DNA from: Streptomyces sp. NBC_01142
GTDB taxonomy: Bacteria > Actinomycetota > Actinomycetes > Streptomycetales > Streptomycetaceae
Assembly: GCF_026341125.1 (NCBI RefSeq)
Contig: NZ_JAPEOR010000002.1
Location: 1,054,001-1,118,000 of the forward strand
Direction of reading: 5' to 3'
DNA length: 64,000 nucleotides
Every line of letters starts with the position of its first letter. The first letter of the stretch is position 1. Made by a program: the position numbers and the translations under genes. Below are positions 36,355 through 45,074 of the stretch, one piece after another. The notes under the pieces are model-generated. The model had not been told where the DNA came from. It saw only the letters and a list, made by a program, of their open reading frames with translations, and did no database searches.

Positions 36355-37149
36355 GTGAGTGAGCTGCGGTTCGTCCAACTGGGCTTCGGCGAGGAAGCCG
36401 TCGAGTACCAGGAGGCGTGGCAGAAGCAGCGCGAGGTCCACGCGGCCCGGTTCGCGGACGAGATTCCGGACACCTGCCTGCTGCTGGAGCATCCGCCCGT
36501 CTATACGGCAGGACGGCGTACGCAGGACAGCGAACGCCCCCTCGACGGCACGCCTGTCGTCGATGTGGACCGCGGCGGCAAGATCACCTGGCACGGCCCC
36601 GGCCAGCTGGTGGGCTACCCGATCGTGAAGCTGCCGCGCCCGGTGGACGTCGTCGCGCATGTGCGCCGTCTCGAGGACGCACTGATCCTCACGGCCGCGG
36701 AGTTCGGCCTTCGGACCACCCGGGTCGAGGGACGCAGCGGTGTGTGGGTGCTGGGCGACCCGGTCGAGGAGCGTCCGGCGATCGGCGGGCTCGCGCTCGA
36801 CTTCGACCCGCGACTGGACGACGAGGAGTTCGACCCGCGGCTCAACGGCCCGGAGTACGCCCCGTCCAACGCGGGCCAGCGCCGCGAGGACCGCAAGCTC
36901 GCCGCCATCGGCATCCGTATCGCCAAGGGTGTCTCGATGCACGGCTTCGCTCTCAATGTGAACCCGGACAACACCTGGTTCGACCGGATCGTGCCGTGCG
37001 GGATCCGGGACGCGGGCGTGACCTCGCTCTCGTACGAACTGGGCCGCGAGATCACCATCGCCGAGGTGCTCCCCGTCATCGAGAAGCATCTGCGGGAGAT
37101 CCTGGACAACGCCGACCTGCGGCCACGCGTCGTCGAGGCAGCCGTCTGA
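36355..37149 (+). CDS. lipB: Octanoyl-[ACP]:protein octanoyltransferase
   Basis: 264 residues, GTG start with AGGGAGG ahead. LipB moves octanoate from acyl carrier protein to the lipoyl domains of E2 enzymes and GcvH. Signature segments are [28 protein letters not shown], the catalytic lysine in [15 protein letters not shown] (Lys191) and the catalytic cysteine in [15 protein letters not shown] (Cys215). A short insertion around residues 145-175 ([19 protein letters not shown]) is larger than in enterobacterial LipB. lipA follows 135 bases downstream, and the substrates sucB and aceE lie in the same window. Confidence 0.96.
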   Translation: MSELRFVQLGFGEEAVEYQEAWQKQREVHAARFADEIPDTCLLLEHPPVYTAGRRTQDSERPLDGTPVVDVDRGGKITWHGPGQLVGYPIVKLPRPVDVVAHVRRLEDALILTAAEFGLRTTRVEGRSGVWVLGDPVEERPAIGGLALDFDPRLDDEEFDPRLNGPEYAPSNAGQRREDRKLAAIGIRIAKGVSMHGFALNVNPDNTWFDRIVPCGIRDAGVTSLSYELGREITIAEVLPVIEKHLREILDNADLRPRVVEAAV

Positions 37150-37284
37150 CGGCTGCCGGACGGCCCTGGGGGGAATGCGCCCCTCTGGCCATGGGTTGGC
37201 CAGACGTAAGGCCACGGAAATAGCGGGCGTACCCTGGTGGGCGCCGCAGAATCGAATGCCGCGATAGCAGAAAGGGGCGCCGAC

Positions 37285-38253
37285 GTGTCCGCTGTCGCAC
37301 CCGACGGACGCAAGATGCTGCGCCTGGAGGTCCGGAACAGCCAGACCCCCATCGAGCGCAAGCCCGAGTGGATCAAGACCCGGGCGAAGATGGGTCCCGA
37401 GTACACCCAGATGCAGAAACTCGTGAAGAGCGAGGGTCTGCACACCGTGTGCCAGGAGGCCGGCTGTCCGAACATCTACGAATGCTGGGAGGACCGCGAG
37501 GCGACCTTCCTCATCGGCGGTGACCAGTGCACCCGGCGCTGCGACTTCTGCCAGATCGACACGGGCAAGCCGCAGGCCCTGGACCGTGACGAGCCGCGCC
37601 GCGTGGGCGAGTCCGTCGTCACGATGGACCTGAACTACGCCACCATCACCGGCGTCGCGCGCGACGACCTGGAGGACGGCGGCGCCTGGCTGTACGCGGA
37701 GACCGTGCGCCAGATCCACACGATGACGGCGGAGCGCGAGGCCGGCCGCACCAAGGTCGAGCTCCTGATCCCCGACTTCAACGCGGTGCCCGAGCAGCTG
37801 GCCGAGGTCTTCTCCTCGCGCCCCGAGGTGCTTGCGCACAACGTCGAGACGGTGCCGCGGATCTTCAAGCGGATCCGCCCCGGCTTCCGGTACGAGCGCT
37901 CGCTCGAGGTCATCACGCGCGCCCGCGAGGCAGGCCTGGTCACCAAGTCGAACCTCATCCTGGGCATGGGCGAGGAGCGGGAAGAGGTCAGCGAGGCGCT
38001 GCAGCATCTGTACGACGCAGGTTGCGAGCTCATCACGATCACGCAGTATCTGCGCCCTTCCGTACGCCACCACCCGGTCGAGCGCTGGGTGAAGCCGCAC
38101 GAGTTCGTGGAGCTGAAGGACGAGGCCGAGGAGATCGGCTTCTCCGGTGTGATGTCGGGTCCCCTGGTCCGTTCCTCGTACCGCGCGGGCCGGCTCTTCC
38201 AGCAGGCGATGGAGCGACGGGGCATCTCCGTGGCCACCTCGCAGACTGTGTGA
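37285..38253 (+). CDS. lipA: Lipoyl synthase (radical SAM)
   Basis: 322 residues, GTG 37285 with AAAGGGGC ahead; the frame open to 37237 lacks a good ribosome site. LipA inserts two sulfurs into octanoyl-lysine. The auxiliary cluster is bound by [13 protein letters not shown], the radical SAM cluster by CTRRCDFCQ, and the rest follows the family ([61 protein letters not shown]). It pairs with lipB to make lipoate for the complexes encoded upstream. Confidence 0.97.
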   Translation: MSAVAPDGRKMLRLEVRNSQTPIERKPEWIKTRAKMGPEYTQMQKLVKSEGLHTVCQEAGCPNIYECWEDREATFLIGGDQCTRRCDFCQIDTGKPQALDRDEPRRVGESVVTMDLNYATITGVARDDLEDGGAWLYAETVRQIHTMTAEREAGRTKVELLIPDFNAVPEQLAEVFSSRPEVLAHNVETVPRIFKRIRPGFRYERSLEVITRAREAGLVTKSNLILGMGEEREEVSEALQHLYDAGCELITITQYLRPSVRHHPVERWVKPHEFVELKDEAEEIGFSGVMSGPLVRSSYRAGRLFQQAMERRGISVATSQTV

Positions 38254-38592
38254 ATTCACGCACAAGCAACTACCGCCGAGTAACGGCGCATTGACGCGGT
38301 CCGTGCCCTCCCCGCAGGTCGGGGCGGCGTACGGGCCGCGTCAACGTTTTGGCGCAGGGCAGAAAGGTTTCATCAGCGTTTGACCGCTCGGTCATGCCCT
38401 GGTAACACCAATCAGTGACGCTAGCTTTACGCACAGCACACATCCGCACTCCCGCGCTCGCTCCGCGTACCGCTGTCCGCACCACCGCGTACCACCCCGC
38501 ACGCCCCGCACGCCCCGCAGAATCCACGCACCGCCCCGCACCGCGTCCGCTCATCGCCGTAGCTCACCCCGACCCCGAGGGGGACCTCCACC
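38254..38592. other. Intergenic region lipA to small gene
   Basis: 339 bases. It holds the lipA terminator (38291-38344), a perfect TGACCG-CT-CGGTCA inverted repeat at 38381-38394 and an ACGCCCCGCACGCCCCGCA short repeat (about 38500-38518). The promoter of the downstream genes is expected here. Confidence 0.5.
38291..38344 (+). terminator. Terminator after lipA
   Basis: A 14-bp stem (TTGACGCGGTCCGT against ACGGGCCGCGTCAA, one G-T pair) with an inner CCCC/GGGG pairing is followed by CGTTTT, unusually close to a factor-independent terminator for this GC content. Confidence 0.8.
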
Positions 38593-38802
38593 ATGCAGGC
38601 CGCGCCGGTTCGTCCCGTTAGCGCCACCGCCATCCCGTCCGTCACCGACGCGCTGCGCGCCATGGAGGCGCTGCTCCTGGGCGGCGGACAGCGCACCGCC
38701 CGCCGGAACGCGTGGACGGCGGTCCTCGAAGACCGGCGCCGGGCCAAGGACCGGGTCGAGGCGCAGCATGTACTGGAGGCCGTGGCGGGCCGCACCTCCT
38801 AG
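38593..38802 (+). CDS. Small conserved protein next to lipA
   Basis: 69 residues, ATG after GAGGGGGACC. An Ala/Pro/Val start leads to helical TDALRAMEALLLGGGQRTAR and RRNAWTAVLEDRRRAKDRVE, ending AQHVLEAVAGRTS. It has no cysteines or membrane segment and probably forms one or two long helices. It recurs in Streptomyces between lipA and the DUF4191 gene; the function is unknown. The DUF4191 gene starts 19 bases after its stop, so they are probably co-transcribed. Confidence 0.8.
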   Translation: MQAAPVRPVSATAIPSVTDALRAMEALLLGGGQRTARRNAWTAVLEDRRRAKDRVEAQHVLEAVAGRTS

Positions 38803-38821
38803 GCCACGTAAACTTCCAGTT

Positions 38822-39529
38822 ATGGCGAGGAAGTCAAACTCAGACAGCACTGACGCTGGTGCGAACCCCGGGCGACTGAAGCAGATCGCCCTGACGTACA
38901 AGATGACCCGAAAGGCCGATTCCAAGATCGGTCTTGTCCTCGCGGCTGTGGGAATCGTCACCTTCGGTGTCCTCCTCGCGATCGGCTTCTTGATCGGCCA
39001 CCCCATTTATCTGGGCATCCTTGGCTTCCTGCTGGCCTTCCTCGCGATGGCGATCGTCTTCGGACGCCGCGCCGAGCGGGCGGCCTTCGGGCAGATGGAG
39101 GGGCAGCCGGGCGCAGCGGCCGCCGTGCTGCAGAACGTGGGGCGCGGCTGGAGCACGACCCCGGCAGTGGCGATGAACCGCAGCCAGGACGTGGTGCACC
39201 GGGCGGTCGGCAGGGCCGGCATCGTGCTGGTGGCCGAGGGCAACCCGAACCGGCTGAAGACGCTCCTTGCGGCCGAGAAGAAGAAGATGGCGCGCATCGT
39301 GGTGGACGTGCCGGTGCACGACATCATCGTGGGCACCGGCGAGGGTCAGGTGCCGCTGAAGAAGGTGCGCACCACGATGCTGAAGCTGCCGCGTGTGCTC
39401 ACCGGCCCGCAGGTCACGGCGGCCAACGACCGGCTGCGGGCGATGGGTGACCTGATGAGCAATATGCCGCTGCCGAAGGGGCCGATGCCGAAGGGCATGA
39501 GGATGCCGCGCGGCGGAAAGATGCGCTGA
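38822..39529 (+). CDS. DUF4191 integral membrane protein
   Basis: 235 residues. Two adjacent membrane helices (residues about 40-85: IGLVLAAVGIVTFGVLLAI, then IYLGILGFLLAFLAMAIVFG) form a hairpin. The cytoplasmic part contains AERAAFGQMEGQPGAAAAVL, GWSTTPAVAMNRSQDVVHRA and GRAGIVLVAEGNPNRLKTLL, the DUF4191 signature. It ends in a basic Met/Pro/Lys tail (LPKGPMPKGMRMPRG). Found next to lipA and glnA across actinobacteria; the function is unknown. Confidence 0.92.
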   Translation: MARKSNSDSTDAGANPGRLKQIALTYKMTRKADSKIGLVLAAVGIVTFGVLLAIGFLIGHPIYLGILGFLLAFLAMAIVFGRRAERAAFGQMEGQPGAAAAVLQNVGRGWSTTPAVAMNRSQDVVHRAVGRAGIVLVAEGNPNRLKTLLAAEKKKMARIVVDVPVHDIIVGTGEGQVPLKKVRTTMLKLPRVLTGPQVTAANDRLRAMGDLMSNMPLPKGPMPKGMRMPRGGKMR

Positions 39530-39560
39530 CCGCTACGAGAGGTCCGTACGAGTCTGTACG

Positions 39561-39600
39561 AGAGGGGCGGCCGGGACCCGATGGTCCCGGCCGCCCCTCT
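39561..39600. terminator. Terminator between DUF4191 and RDD genes
   Basis: A perfect 18-bp stem (AGAGGGGCGGCCGGGACC) closes a CGAT loop, followed by a pyrimidine-rich TCTTTGCTTCTTTGC tail. It serves two convergent genes. Confidence 0.9.
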
Positions 39601-39652
39601 TCTTTGCTTCTTTGCGCTGTTCCGCTCTCGTGGCGCCGTTCTGCGCCGCTCG

Positions 39653-40120
39653 TCAGATCCGGACCTGTACGGCCCGGGCGAGGCGGTCGTGCAGCCCGCG
39701 CCCGTCGCGGTCCCAGATGAGCGCCGGGACGGCGACAGTGAGCAGGAGGCTGCGTACGACGACCCGGAAGATGCCGAGCCGCCGGCCGTCCTCGGAGATG
39801 ACGCGCAGCCCGAGGAGCCGCTTACCGGGGGTGAACCCGACAGTGCCCACGGTCAGCACGCTCACGGCGAGGAAAATGACGAGCGCCCAGTTCCCGGATG
39901 CCTGCCGGTCACCGTTGGCGAGCAGTCCGTATGCGATCAGGAGGCACAGCCCCCAGTCGACGAAGAGGGCGCCGAAGCGCCGTCCGAGCGGGGCGATGGA
40001 GCCCGGACCCGCCTCCGGCAGGCCGAGCCGCTCGCCCCGGTAGCCGAAGTCGGCGCCCATGTCCTCGGCCGCCGCGCGGGGGCCGGAGAGCCACGATCCG
40101 ATTGCTTGCCTGTTGTCCAC
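39653..40120 (-). CDS. RDD-family membrane protein
   Basis: 155 residues from GTG 40120. The RDD pattern is clear: LGRRFGALFVDWGLCLLIAY (Arg and Asp in helix 1), FTPGKRLLGLRVISEDGR between helices and WDRDGRGLHDRLARAVQVR at the end (the second Asp). Three membrane helices are visible. RDD proteins occur in many bacteria with proposed ion-antiport roles, but none is proven for this type. It is divergent from glnA, and the intervening 208 bases contain the GlnR site. Confidence 0.9.
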   Translation of the reverse strand: MDNRQAIGSWLSGPRAAAEDMGADFGYRGERLGLPEAGPGSIAPLGRRFGALFVDWGLCLLIAYGLLANGDRQASGNWALVIFLAVSVLTVGTVGFTPGKRLLGLRVISEDGRRLGIFRVVVRSLLLTVAVPALIWDRDGRGLHDRLARAVQVRI

Positions 40121-40192
40121 CCGTACACGGTACTGCGCCCGGTTTCACCCCCCTGCGGGCGGGGCCCTGACGCCCCCCGACTCCCTGCCCGA

Positions 40193-40230
40193 TTAACTTC
40201 GGCGAAACAAATGGGTCATGCTGGAGAAAT
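40193..40230 (+). promoter_or_regulatory. GlnR operator upstream of glnA
   Basis: TTAAC-n6-GAAAC-n6-GTCAT-n6-GAAAT fits the GlnR consensus gTnAC-n6-GaAAC in two consecutive boxes with exact six-base spacers. It sits 98-136 bases before the glnA start. GlnR is the OmpR-type nitrogen regulator of Streptomyces; it activates glnA under nitrogen limitation. Confidence 0.85.
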
Positions 40231-40328
40231 CCCGTCTGCCTATGGTCGGGACGAGCGTGTGCCACCGAACTGGCCACACAACCGAGCTGCAACCCCGCCC
40301 CTCCCGGGTCGGGAGTAGGAGGAGTTGG

Positions 40329-41738
40329 ATGTTCCAGAACGCCGACGACGCGAAGAAGTTCATCGCCGACGAGGATGTGAAGTTCGTCGACGTCCGGTTC
40401 TGCGACCTGCCTGGTGTGATGCAGCACTTCACCATCCCGGCAGCGGCGTTCGACCCGACCGAGGAGCTCGCCTTCGACGGCTCGTCGATCCGCGGTTTCC
40501 AGGCCATCCACGAGTCCGACATGGCGCTCCGCGCGGACCTGTCGACCGCCCGTGTCGACCCCTTCCGCCGCGACAAGACGATCAACATCAACTTCTTCAT
40601 CCACGACCCGATCACGGGTGAGGCGTACAGCCGCGACCCGCGCAACATCGCGAAGAAGGCCGAGGCGTACCTCGCCTCCACCGGCATCGCCGACACGGCG
40701 TACTTCGGCCCCGAGGCCGAGTTCTACGTGTTCGACAACGTCCGCTTCCAGACCTCCGCGAACGAGTCCTTCTACCACATCGACTCCGAGGCGGGCGCCT
40801 GGAACACCGGCGCCGTCGAGAACAACCGCGGCTACAAGGTCCGCTACAAGGGCGGCTACTTCCCGGCCCCGCCGGTGGACCACTTCGCCGACCTGCGCGC
40901 CGAGATCTCCCTGGAGCTGGACAAGAACGGCCTGCAGGTCGAGCGCCAGCACCACGAGGTCGGCACCGCCGGCCAGGCCGAGATCAACTACAAGTTCAAC
41001 ACGCTGCTCGCCGCGGCCGACGACCTGATGCTCTTCAAGTACATCGTGAAGAACGTCGCCTGGCGCAACGGCAAGACCGCGACCTTCATGCCGAAGCCGA
41101 TCTTCGGCGACAACGGCTCGGGCATGCACGTCCACCAGTCCCTGTGGCAGGGCGGCGTGCCGCTGTTCTACGACGAGCAGGGCTACGCGGGCCTGTCGGA
41201 CACCGCCCGCTACTACATCGGCGGCATCCTGAAGCACGCCCCGTCGCTGCTGGCGTTCACGAACCCGACGGTGAACTCGTACCACCGCCTGGTCCCCGGC
41301 TTCGAGGCCCCGGTCAACCTGGTCTACTCGCAGCGCAACCGCTCGGCTGCGATGCGTATCCCGATCACGGGCTCGAACCCGAAGGCGAAGCGCGTCGAGT
41401 TCCGCGCCCCGGACCCGTCCTCGAACCCGTACCTGGCGTTCTCGGCCCTGCTGCTGGCGGGCCTGGACGGCGTCAAGAACAAGATCGAGCCGGCCGAGCC
41501 GATCGACAAGGACCTCTACGAGCTGGCCCCCGACGAGCACGCGGGCGTCCCCCAGGTCCCGACCTCGCTCCCGGCGGTCCTCGATGCGCTTGAGGCGGAC
41601 AACGAGTACCTGCAGGCCGGCGGTGTCTTCACCTCCGACCTGATCGAGACGTGGGTCGACTACAAGCGGACGAACGAGATCGCGCCGATCCAGCTGCGTC
41701 CGCACCCGCACGAGTTCGAGCTGTACTTCGACATCTAA
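40329..41738 (+). CDS. glnA: Glutamine synthetase type I
   Basis: 469 residues, ATG after GTAGGAGGAGTTGG. It makes glutamine from glutamate, ammonia and ATP as a dodecamer. Motifs: [17 protein letters not shown], the metal-binding [47 protein letters not shown], the NRSAAMRIP loop, and the adenylylation site KDLYEL with Tyr397 exactly at the expected number. The gene ends ELYFDI, and its last 18 coding bases (before the TAA) are duplicated at 43061-43078, marking an apparent integration site. Confidence 0.98.
   Translation: MFQNADDAKKFIADEDVKFVDVRFCDLPGVMQHFTIPAAAFDPTEELAFDGSSIRGFQAIHESDMALRADLSTARVDPFRRDKTININFFIHDPITGEAYSRDPRNIAKKAEAYLASTGIADTAYFGPEAEFYVFDNVRFQTSANESFYHIDSEAGAWNTGAVENNRGYKVRYKGGYFPAPPVDHFADLRAEISLELDKNGLQVERQHHEVGTAGQAEINYKFNTLLAAADDLMLFKYIVKNVAWRNGKTATFMPKPIFGDNGSGMHVHQSLWQGGVPLFYDEQGYAGLSDTARYYIGGILKHAPSLLAFTNPTVNSYHRLVPGFEAPVNLVYSQRNRSAAMRIPITGSNPKAKRVEFRAPDPSSNPYLAFSALLLAGLDGVKNKIEPAEPIDKDLYELAPDEHAGVPQVPTSLPAVLDALEADNEYLQAGGVFTSDLIETWVDYKRTNEIAPIQLRPHPHEFELYFDI
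41719..41736 (+). repeat. Left core repeat (attL-like) in the glnA 3' end
   Basis: AGCTGTACTTCGACATCT encodes the last residues of glnA and recurs identically at 43061-43078 in the same orientation. This is the pattern left when an element integrates into the 3' end of a gene and keeps the gene intact. Confidence 0.8.
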
Positions 41739-41840
41739 AGATCAGGTCCGGGCGACCTGGGCGGAAATCCTGAAACATGCGTTGACCTGCGAAATCACTG
41801 CTCAGCAGTGCTCGCTGTTCCCGCTTGTTTTCCGCCCCCT

Positions 41841-41859
41841 TGTGCACCGCGTGTGCACC
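41841..41859 (+). repeat. Left pair of TGTGCACC boxes
   Basis: TGTGCACC-gcg-TGTGCACC, two direct copies one helical turn apart, about 105 bases inside the left core repeat. The same arrangement is found at the right end. Confidence 0.75.
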
Positions 41860-41895
41860 GGCCGGCCGGCCCTCTGACGCAGTGTCAGTAACAGT

Positions 41896-41928
41896 GAGGC
41901 CGCCGCTCCCCGTTGGGGTGGCGGCCTC
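41896..41928. terminator. Terminator downstream of glnA, inside the element
   Basis: GAGGCCGCC pairs with GGCGGCCTC around an inner CCCC-gtt-GGGG stem, followed by ATTCGTTCC. It may end glnA readthrough or protect the element. The preceding CACTGCTCAGCAGTG at 41796-41810 is a perfect 7-1-7 palindrome. Confidence 0.75.
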
Positions 41929-42105
41929 ATTCGTTCCGTGGCATGGCCACCATCCAGCAGAAGGCTTGATCCTGCACGTGACGGCTGGTGCTCTGTTGTC
42001 CGCTCACGCATCGTGCACGCAATTCCGGTCGTCTGCACCTTTGAGCTTGTTCCGCTTTGACGGACACCGTTGGTGTGCTGGTCAGGCTGCTCTAGTGCGA
42101 ACCGC

Positions 42106-42906
42106 CTACGGGCTGTCGGTTGTGGGCGTTGGCGCTTCCGAAATAGCGCGCGCTACGAACTCGCGGTAGCGGTCCACCTCTGCATTGAACTCAGAGTTGT
42201 CCATGTCCAGGGGCTCTGACTTGCCAGGTAGCCCCGCGAGCTCACGCAGAGACGGCTCGAAATCGGGATCCAGGCCCTTGTGGCACGTGCCGCAGAGCGT
42301 GACCAAGTTTTCCTCTGCCGTGGGGCCATGCATACGCCACGGGACGAGATGGTGCACGTGGATCTCTAGATCGGTGTGGTCAGTTGCCTTGCGGCCACAC
42401 ACAACACAGCGGTAGCTGTCCCGCTTGAGCACCTGCATCCGGAGCTTTCGAGTAGGCGCACGACGAGTCACAGATTCGTCGGGCAGATGCCCCGTCCCGA
42501 AGAAGCCGAACCCGCCAACCTCTATCGCGCCGTCGTGCATGCACTCGCTGGGCCCCACAACTTCGGGCAGGCGTGCGTCAGCCAGCCCCTTCTCGACGAG
42601 TGCATTTCCGCCGATCCTTAGGTACATGGCCAAGCTGGTGTCGTCATGCACCGCTACCCAGCCCTGCCCCAGCTCGGTCCATGCACGTGTCATACCTGTC
42701 GGATCCATCAAGCTAGCGGCACGTATCTCCCAGCCAGGATGTCGTTCCGACTGCCCCACCCAGTGCGTCTGCGCGCCCCAGAAAGGTCGTCCTCGGCGGT
42801 TAGCCCCGAGCGTAAGCGCGTAGTAGTCACCGTCGGGCGCGAAGCGCTTCATCTGCTGAAAGGTCTTCTCCAAACCGGCTTCGCCGGCAGACCGTTCCTC
42901 ATCCAT
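42106..42906 (-). CDS. HNH endonuclease
   Basis: 266 residues from ATG 42906; the ribosome site is weak. Residues about 1-165 match no domain I know (DYYALTLGANRRGRPFWGAQ, HPGWEIRAASLMDPTGM). An HNH nuclease follows: a basic KLRMQVLKRDSYRCVVCGRK with the first zinc CxxC, the active IHVHHLVPW with the His pair, Asn in EENLVTLCGTCHKG with the second CxxC. Codon use is less GC-biased than in neighbours, consistent with transfer. In the element it could aid mobility, act as a homing-type nuclease or provide anti-phage defence; the sequence does not decide. Confidence 0.85.
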   Translation of the reverse strand: MDEERSAGEAGLEKTFQQMKRFAPDGDYYALTLGANRRGRPFWGAQTHWVGQSERHPGWEIRAASLMDPTGMTRAWTELGQGWVAVHDDTSLAMYLRIGGNALVEKGLADARLPEVVGPSECMHDGAIEVGGFGFFGTGHLPDESVTRRAPTRKLRMQVLKRDSYRCVVCGRKATDHTDLEIHVHHLVPWRMHGPTAEENLVTLCGTCHKGLDPDFEPSLRELAGLPGKSEPLDMDNSEFNAEVDRYREFVARAISEAPTPTTDSP

Positions 42907-42996
42907 GAGGTGACTGTCGCACGGGGCACTGACACCCGGGCAGATGCTGCCGTCCCTCCAACGGGCGGCAGAAGACCAGGCAGCCCATCAGCATGG

Positions 42997-43015
42997 TGTG
43001 CACCCGATGTGCACC
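42997..43015 (+). repeat. Right pair of TGTGCACC boxes
   Basis: TGTGCACC-cga-TGTGCACC, the same direct orientation and 11-bp period as the left pair, 46 bases inside the right core repeat. Confidence 0.75.
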
Positions 43016-43060
43016 CATGTCCCATTAAGGGTTGGACTACGCAGGTCAGAGCGTTCCTGT

Positions 43061-43078
43061 AGCTGTACTTCGACATCT
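43061..43078 (+). repeat. Right core repeat (attR-like)
   Basis: Identical to the glnA 3' end at 41719-41736. After it, the chromosome continues CGGAAGGCCTC, which would read on in the glnA frame (SEGLR then TGA), so the pre-integration gene may have ended slightly differently. Confidence 0.8.
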
Positions 43079-43195
43079 CGGAAGGCCTCAGGTGAGAGCG
43101 GCCTTCCCCTCCCCTGGGCCGTCTGTCGGGCCGTCGGCCGTACCCCTGGAGGGGTGCGGCCGACGGCCCTTTCTGTGAGCCACGTCGAGGGAGGA

Positions 43196-45061
43196 TCAGG
43201 CCTCGGACCGCCCGGGCGCCAGCAGCTCCCGCAGTTCCCCCACCGCCTCCCGGAGCCGGGCGGCGAACGTACGCATCTGGTCGGCCACCGGCAGCGGCGT
43301 GCTCAGATAGATGTTGAACCGCTCGGGCAGCAGCACATAGGCGACGCCGATGCACCTGCTGCTGGTCGAGCCGAAGCCGAAGTACTGGATGTTGGCGGAC
43401 GGCGCGGAGCTGGTGCTCAGGTAGTCGTCCCGCATCGTCAGCCAGCCCGGCGTCCGGTACAGCGCGGGCTGTTCGGTCACCCCCAGTTCCGCGCCGCGCC
43501 GCCGCTGGATCAGCTCCAGCTCCCACAGGTGCTGCTCGGGCACCTGCCCGGCCTGGCACTCCTTCGCGCGCGTCACATGGGCCTCGGCGGCGGCCCGGAA
43601 CGCGGCCCGCCGGGCGTCCGTGTCCGTCGCCGGGTCGTCCATCGCCGCCACGAACTCCTGCATCTCGGGGGTGACCACGCGCATCGCCTCGGTCCGCCCG
43701 TGCCGGTACTGCCGGGTCGCGATCGACTCGTACGTAGCACCGAGATGCCCCTTCGCCCGCTGGTGGGCAAGCTGGTAGGCAACCTGGACGAACGCGTCCG
43801 GCGACACCCCCAGGGCCTTGGCCGCGCTGCTGCCGAAGTCCTCGAACGACACGGTGCTGGTCGCGGTGTTCTCGCCGTACGCGGCGAACGCGTCGGCGGC
43901 GGAGCGCACCTGGGCCCGCAGGGCGTCGTCCAGTTCGAACACGATCGGCTCCAGCGCCGGCGGGCCCTGGGAGCGGGCCCCGGACTGCCGGGACTGCTCC
44001 TCGGCCGGGGTGCTGAGCAGGGCGTCGGTGAAGCTGAGGATGGTCGTCCCGTCCAGCTCGCAGTGCTCGACGTTGATGCCCGCCCGGCCGTCGGCGAAGA
44101 CGATGAAGGAGACGGCCTTGTCGAACCAGCGGTTGCCGCGGTCGCCGTACAGCAGCTGGTCGCAGGCGTCCTGGGTGCCCGTGGGTGCGAAGTCCTCCAG
44201 AGCGACGCAGAACAGTGCGGTCTCGATGTCGTCCAGCGCGTCGGCGTTGCGGGGGTGGCAGGCGAGGAGGGACTCCCGGGCGGCCGCCCACTCCGCGCGC
44301 GCCATGGTGGTGAGGTGTCCCACCGAGGTGTCCGGGCGGGCCGGCTCGGCACCGGCCTTCATCACGGCGTGCAGCCCCGCCTCGAGGTCGTCCAGGCTGT
44401 GCGGGACGCCGTCCTCGCCGAGCACGTCCAGCCGGAACATGCCGCCCCGGAAGAACACCACGATGTGCCGGGCCTCGGACGGGCCCGGCCACTGCTCGGT
44501 GTAGGGGGCGCGGACGGTGTCCTGCTGCGCGCCGGGGATCCGGGTCGCGGAGAACAGGAACTTGTTCTGCACCATCGACTGGGGCGCCCCGCGCTGCACC
44601 ACCGGAGGAATGAGCCCCTGGTCGAGCTGCCGCTTGTAGTGGAGGGCGCCGGCGATGAGCCCGGCCGCCCGCTCCGTCTGCGCCCGGCCGGATTCCTTGC
44701 CCGGGGCCGGGCCCGACTCCTGGCCCGAGTCCTTGAACAGGAAGAAGAAGTTGGCGTTGAGCGCGATGCGGTCCCGGCGGCCCAGGTACCGGTACGGCCA
44801 GAAGGTGTCGAGCCAGCTGTGGACACCCTCCGTGGCGTCGTACTCCTCCAGCGCCGCGTGCAGCACCCGGCCGGGGCCGTCGGGCCGCAGGAAGGCGGCC
44901 ACCTCCGCCTCGGTCGCCGCCCGCTCGTCAGCGGTCAGCAGCGGCGCGCACCAGGCGAGGAACCTCTCGCAGCTCGCCTCGAGGCTGGGCAGCGGCACAC
45001 GCGGCAGGCCGGCCTCCTGAGCAAAACTGGCGTTGCCTGCTACTTCCTGACTGCTCTTCAA
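43196..45061 (-). CDS. Choline/carnitine O-acyltransferase family protein
   Basis: About 621 residues. Eukaryote-type carnitine acyltransferase marks are present in order: LPRVPLPSLEASCERFL near the N-terminus, WLDTFWPYRYL and NFFFLF, the catalytic His in GINVEHCELDG (His333), YESIATRQYRHGRTEAMRV, then NIQYFGFGSTSSRCIGVAYV and FNIYLS. The enzyme should transfer an acyl group between CoA and a hydroxylated betaine-like alcohol. No ATG fits; TTG 45061 is used, but CTG 45007 has an ideally spaced AGGAGG, and GTG 44998 is a third option. It follows the methyltransferase gene by 13 bases and ends the three-gene operon. The family is rare in bacteria. Confidence 0.85.
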   Translation of the reverse strand: MKSSQEVAGNASFAQEAGLPRVPLPSLEASCERFLAWCAPLLTADERAATEAEVAAFLRPDGPGRVLHAALEEYDATEGVHSWLDTFWPYRYLGRRDRIALNANFFFLFKDSGQESGPAPGKESGRAQTERAAGLIAGALHYKRQLDQGLIPPVVQRGAPQSMVQNKFLFSATRIPGAQQDTVRAPYTEQWPGPSEARHIVVFFRGGMFRLDVLGEDGVPHSLDDLEAGLHAVMKAGAEPARPDTSVGHLTTMARAEWAAARESLLACHPRNADALDDIETALFCVALEDFAPTGTQDACDQLLYGDRGNRWFDKAVSFIVFADGRAGINVEHCELDGTTILSFTDALLSTPAEEQSRQSGARSQGPPALEPIVFELDDALRAQVRSAADAFAAYGENTATSTVSFEDFGSSAAKALGVSPDAFVQVAYQLAHQRAKGHLGATYESIATRQYRHGRTEAMRVVTPEMQEFVAAMDDPATDTDARRAAFRAAAEAHVTRAKECQAGQVPEQHLWELELIQRRRGAELGVTEQPALYRTPGWLTMRDDYLSTSSAPSANIQYFGFGSTSSRCIGVAYVLLPERFNIYLSTPLPVADQMRTFAARLREAVGELRELLAPGRSEA

Positions 45062-45074
45062 TTCTGCTCTCGAT

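Larger units (their letters stand above)
41739..42105. other. Left non-coding part of the element
   Basis: 367 bases without a gene: the TGACCTGCG box (41783), the CACTGCTCAGCAGTG palindrome (41796), paired TGTGCACC boxes (41841-41859), the terminator (41896-41928), then about 175 bases of moderate GC with nothing recognisable before the end of the HNH gene. Confidence 0.6.
41719..43078. mobile_element. Small integrated element at the glnA 3' end, without integrase
   Basis: Bounded by the 18-bp glnA duplication (41719-41736 and 43061-43078). Each end carries two TGTGCACC boxes in direct orientation, 11 bp start to start (41841/41852 and 42997/43008), resembling integrase arm sites. TGACCTGCG at 41783-41791 also has an inverted partner at 43040-43048. 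The only clear gene is the HNH endonuclease; the DNA is visibly less GC-rich than its surroundings. No recombinase gene is present, so it is either a remnant of a larger element or a passenger moved by an integrase encoded elsewhere. Confidence 0.7.

Noticed and set aside
34645-38265. A 1206-codon minus-strand frame suggesting a giant regulator
   Set aside because: Only the part after ATG 36096 has family sequence; the upstream extension is opposite lipB and lipA.
41719-43078. Insertion sequence or transposon
   Set aside because: No transposase and no terminal inverted repeats; the 18-bp repeats equal the glnA end, which fits site-specific integration instead.
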